Source of the DNA: Bacteroidota bacterium
Lineage (GTDB): Bacteria; Bacteroidota; Bacteroidia; Bacteroidales; VadinHA17
DNA length: 12,630 bases
NCBI GenBank assembly: GCA_030642585.1
Contig: DAOWNN010000028.1
Location: 1-12,630 of the forward strand
Direction: 5' to 3'
Part shown: positions 12,251 to 12,630 of the stretch, piece by piece
Position numbering within the stretch: position 1 is the stretch's first letter
Layout of the letters: every line of letters begins with the position of its first letter
Position numbers and translations under genes: made by a program
The notes under the pieces: model-generated
The model's input: the letters and a program-made list of their open reading frames with translations, nothing else
Database searches by the model: none
Told to the model about the DNA's origin: nothing

Positions 12251-12630
12251 ATGAAATCAGGGCTAAGAATATTTGTCATTTATTTATTTTTTGGTTTATT
12301 CATTCAATGTGAAAAGGACCCAGATCCAATCCCAAAAGTTACTATTCCAGATAACAACTTTTTAAATGCATTAATAGAATTGGGTGTTGATACAAATGGA
12401 GATCGTATTATTAGTCCGGATGAGGCTGAGGTGGTAATATCTTTGGATATAACGCAAAATATTATTGCAGATCTGACCGGTATTGAAGCATTTGTTAATT
12501 TGGAGATTCTGGATTGCACCTCCAATCGTTTAACCAGCCTTGATGTATCAAAGAATACAGCTTTAGAGCAATTATGGTGTTTTAGTAACCAATTAAGTAC
12601 CCTGAATCTTTCAAATAATAATTCCTTAAT
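12251..12630 (+). CDS. EF-hand/leucine-rich-repeat surface lipoprotein, 3' end outside window
   Basis: Open from ATG 12251 to the window edge (126 codons shown). ATG 12233 is also in frame and would add six residues. The N-terminus MKSGLRIFVIYLFFGLFIQC is an export signal, probably of a lipoprotein with Cys20, although Gln before the Cys is atypical; EKDPDPIP is the usual acidic linker. Residues 47-58 (DTNGDRIISPDE) form a textbook EF-hand calcium loop with D, N, D, S and E at positions 1, 3, 5, 9 and 12. From about residue 75 leucine-rich repeats begin: LTGIEAFVNLEILDCTSNRL, LTSLDVSKNTALEQLWCFSN and LSTLNLSNNNSL, about 21 residues per turn with the Bacteroidota-type Cys before the Asn ladder. 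It probably mediates binding at the cell surface. The C-terminus, possibly with a sorting domain, is not in view. Confidence 0.85.
   Translation, partial: MKSGLRIFVIYLFFGLFIQCEKDPDPIPKVTIPDNNFLNALIELGVDTNGDRIISPDEAEVVISLDITQNIIADLTGIEAFVNLEILDCTSNRLTSLDVSKNTALEQLWCFSNQLSTLNLSNNNSL

Noticed and set aside
12304..12525. 73-codon minus-strand ORF
   Set aside because: It is antisense to the EF-hand/LRR gene, whose protein motifs are unmistakable.

Overview
The window looks like a chromosomal stretch of a low-GC Bacteroidota bacterium. Reasons: start codons have A-rich leaders without Shine-Dalgarno sequences; one clear TAnnTTTG -7 box is present (11976-11983); a PDDEXK_3 'GxxExxY' gene sits between TTTGTGCCTTGG-type repeats; an EF-hand/leucine-rich-repeat surface protein is of the type common in this phylum; and the intergenic gaps carry hairpins and short-period degenerate repeats. 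The exact genus cannot be read from the sequence.

Left part (1-2550): 1-543 is non-coding and rich in perfect inverted repeats. It is followed by a small secreted hypothetical protein (544-783), a five-segment membrane protein on the minus strand (850-1710) and a divergent candidate small ORF (1772-1930). Next comes a GxxExxY nuclease-like gene that has lost its last 21 codons to an in-frame TGA (2088-2483), bordered on both sides by related repeats.

Central part (2553-9108): six plus-strand genes form a complete tripartite ABC-2 exporter: TolC-type outer membrane protein, lipoprotein HlyD-type adaptor, two separate ATPases and two permeases with an ATGA overlap. The ATPases correspond to the two halves of a YbhF-type protein and are degenerate in complementary places. 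Paired in a heterodimer they predict one complete and one degenerate ATP site. A 167-bp nested palindromic element lies between the two ATPase genes, a second inverted repeat lies just before the first, and a short-period array follows the second. No regulator gene is adjacent.

Right part (9109-12630): a PLP-dependent Cys/Met-metabolism enzyme (9343-10545) is bracketed by short-period arrays, a 7-nt array followed by an 8-nt TCAACNNN array on each side in the same order. It converges with a minus-strand pair, a divergent peptide deformylase and a membrane-anchored TlpA-type thioredoxin, which start from a recognisable Bacteroidota promoter with a long hairpin just upstream. A lipoprotein-like EF-hand/LRR protein starts at 12251 and runs off the window.

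No wholly new enzyme system is evident. The points most worth a second look are the asymmetric ATPase pair, the phased 7/8-nt arrays around the lyase gene, the nested palindrome inside the exporter operon, the nonsense-truncated GxxExxY gene, and the hairpin over the deformylase promoter.
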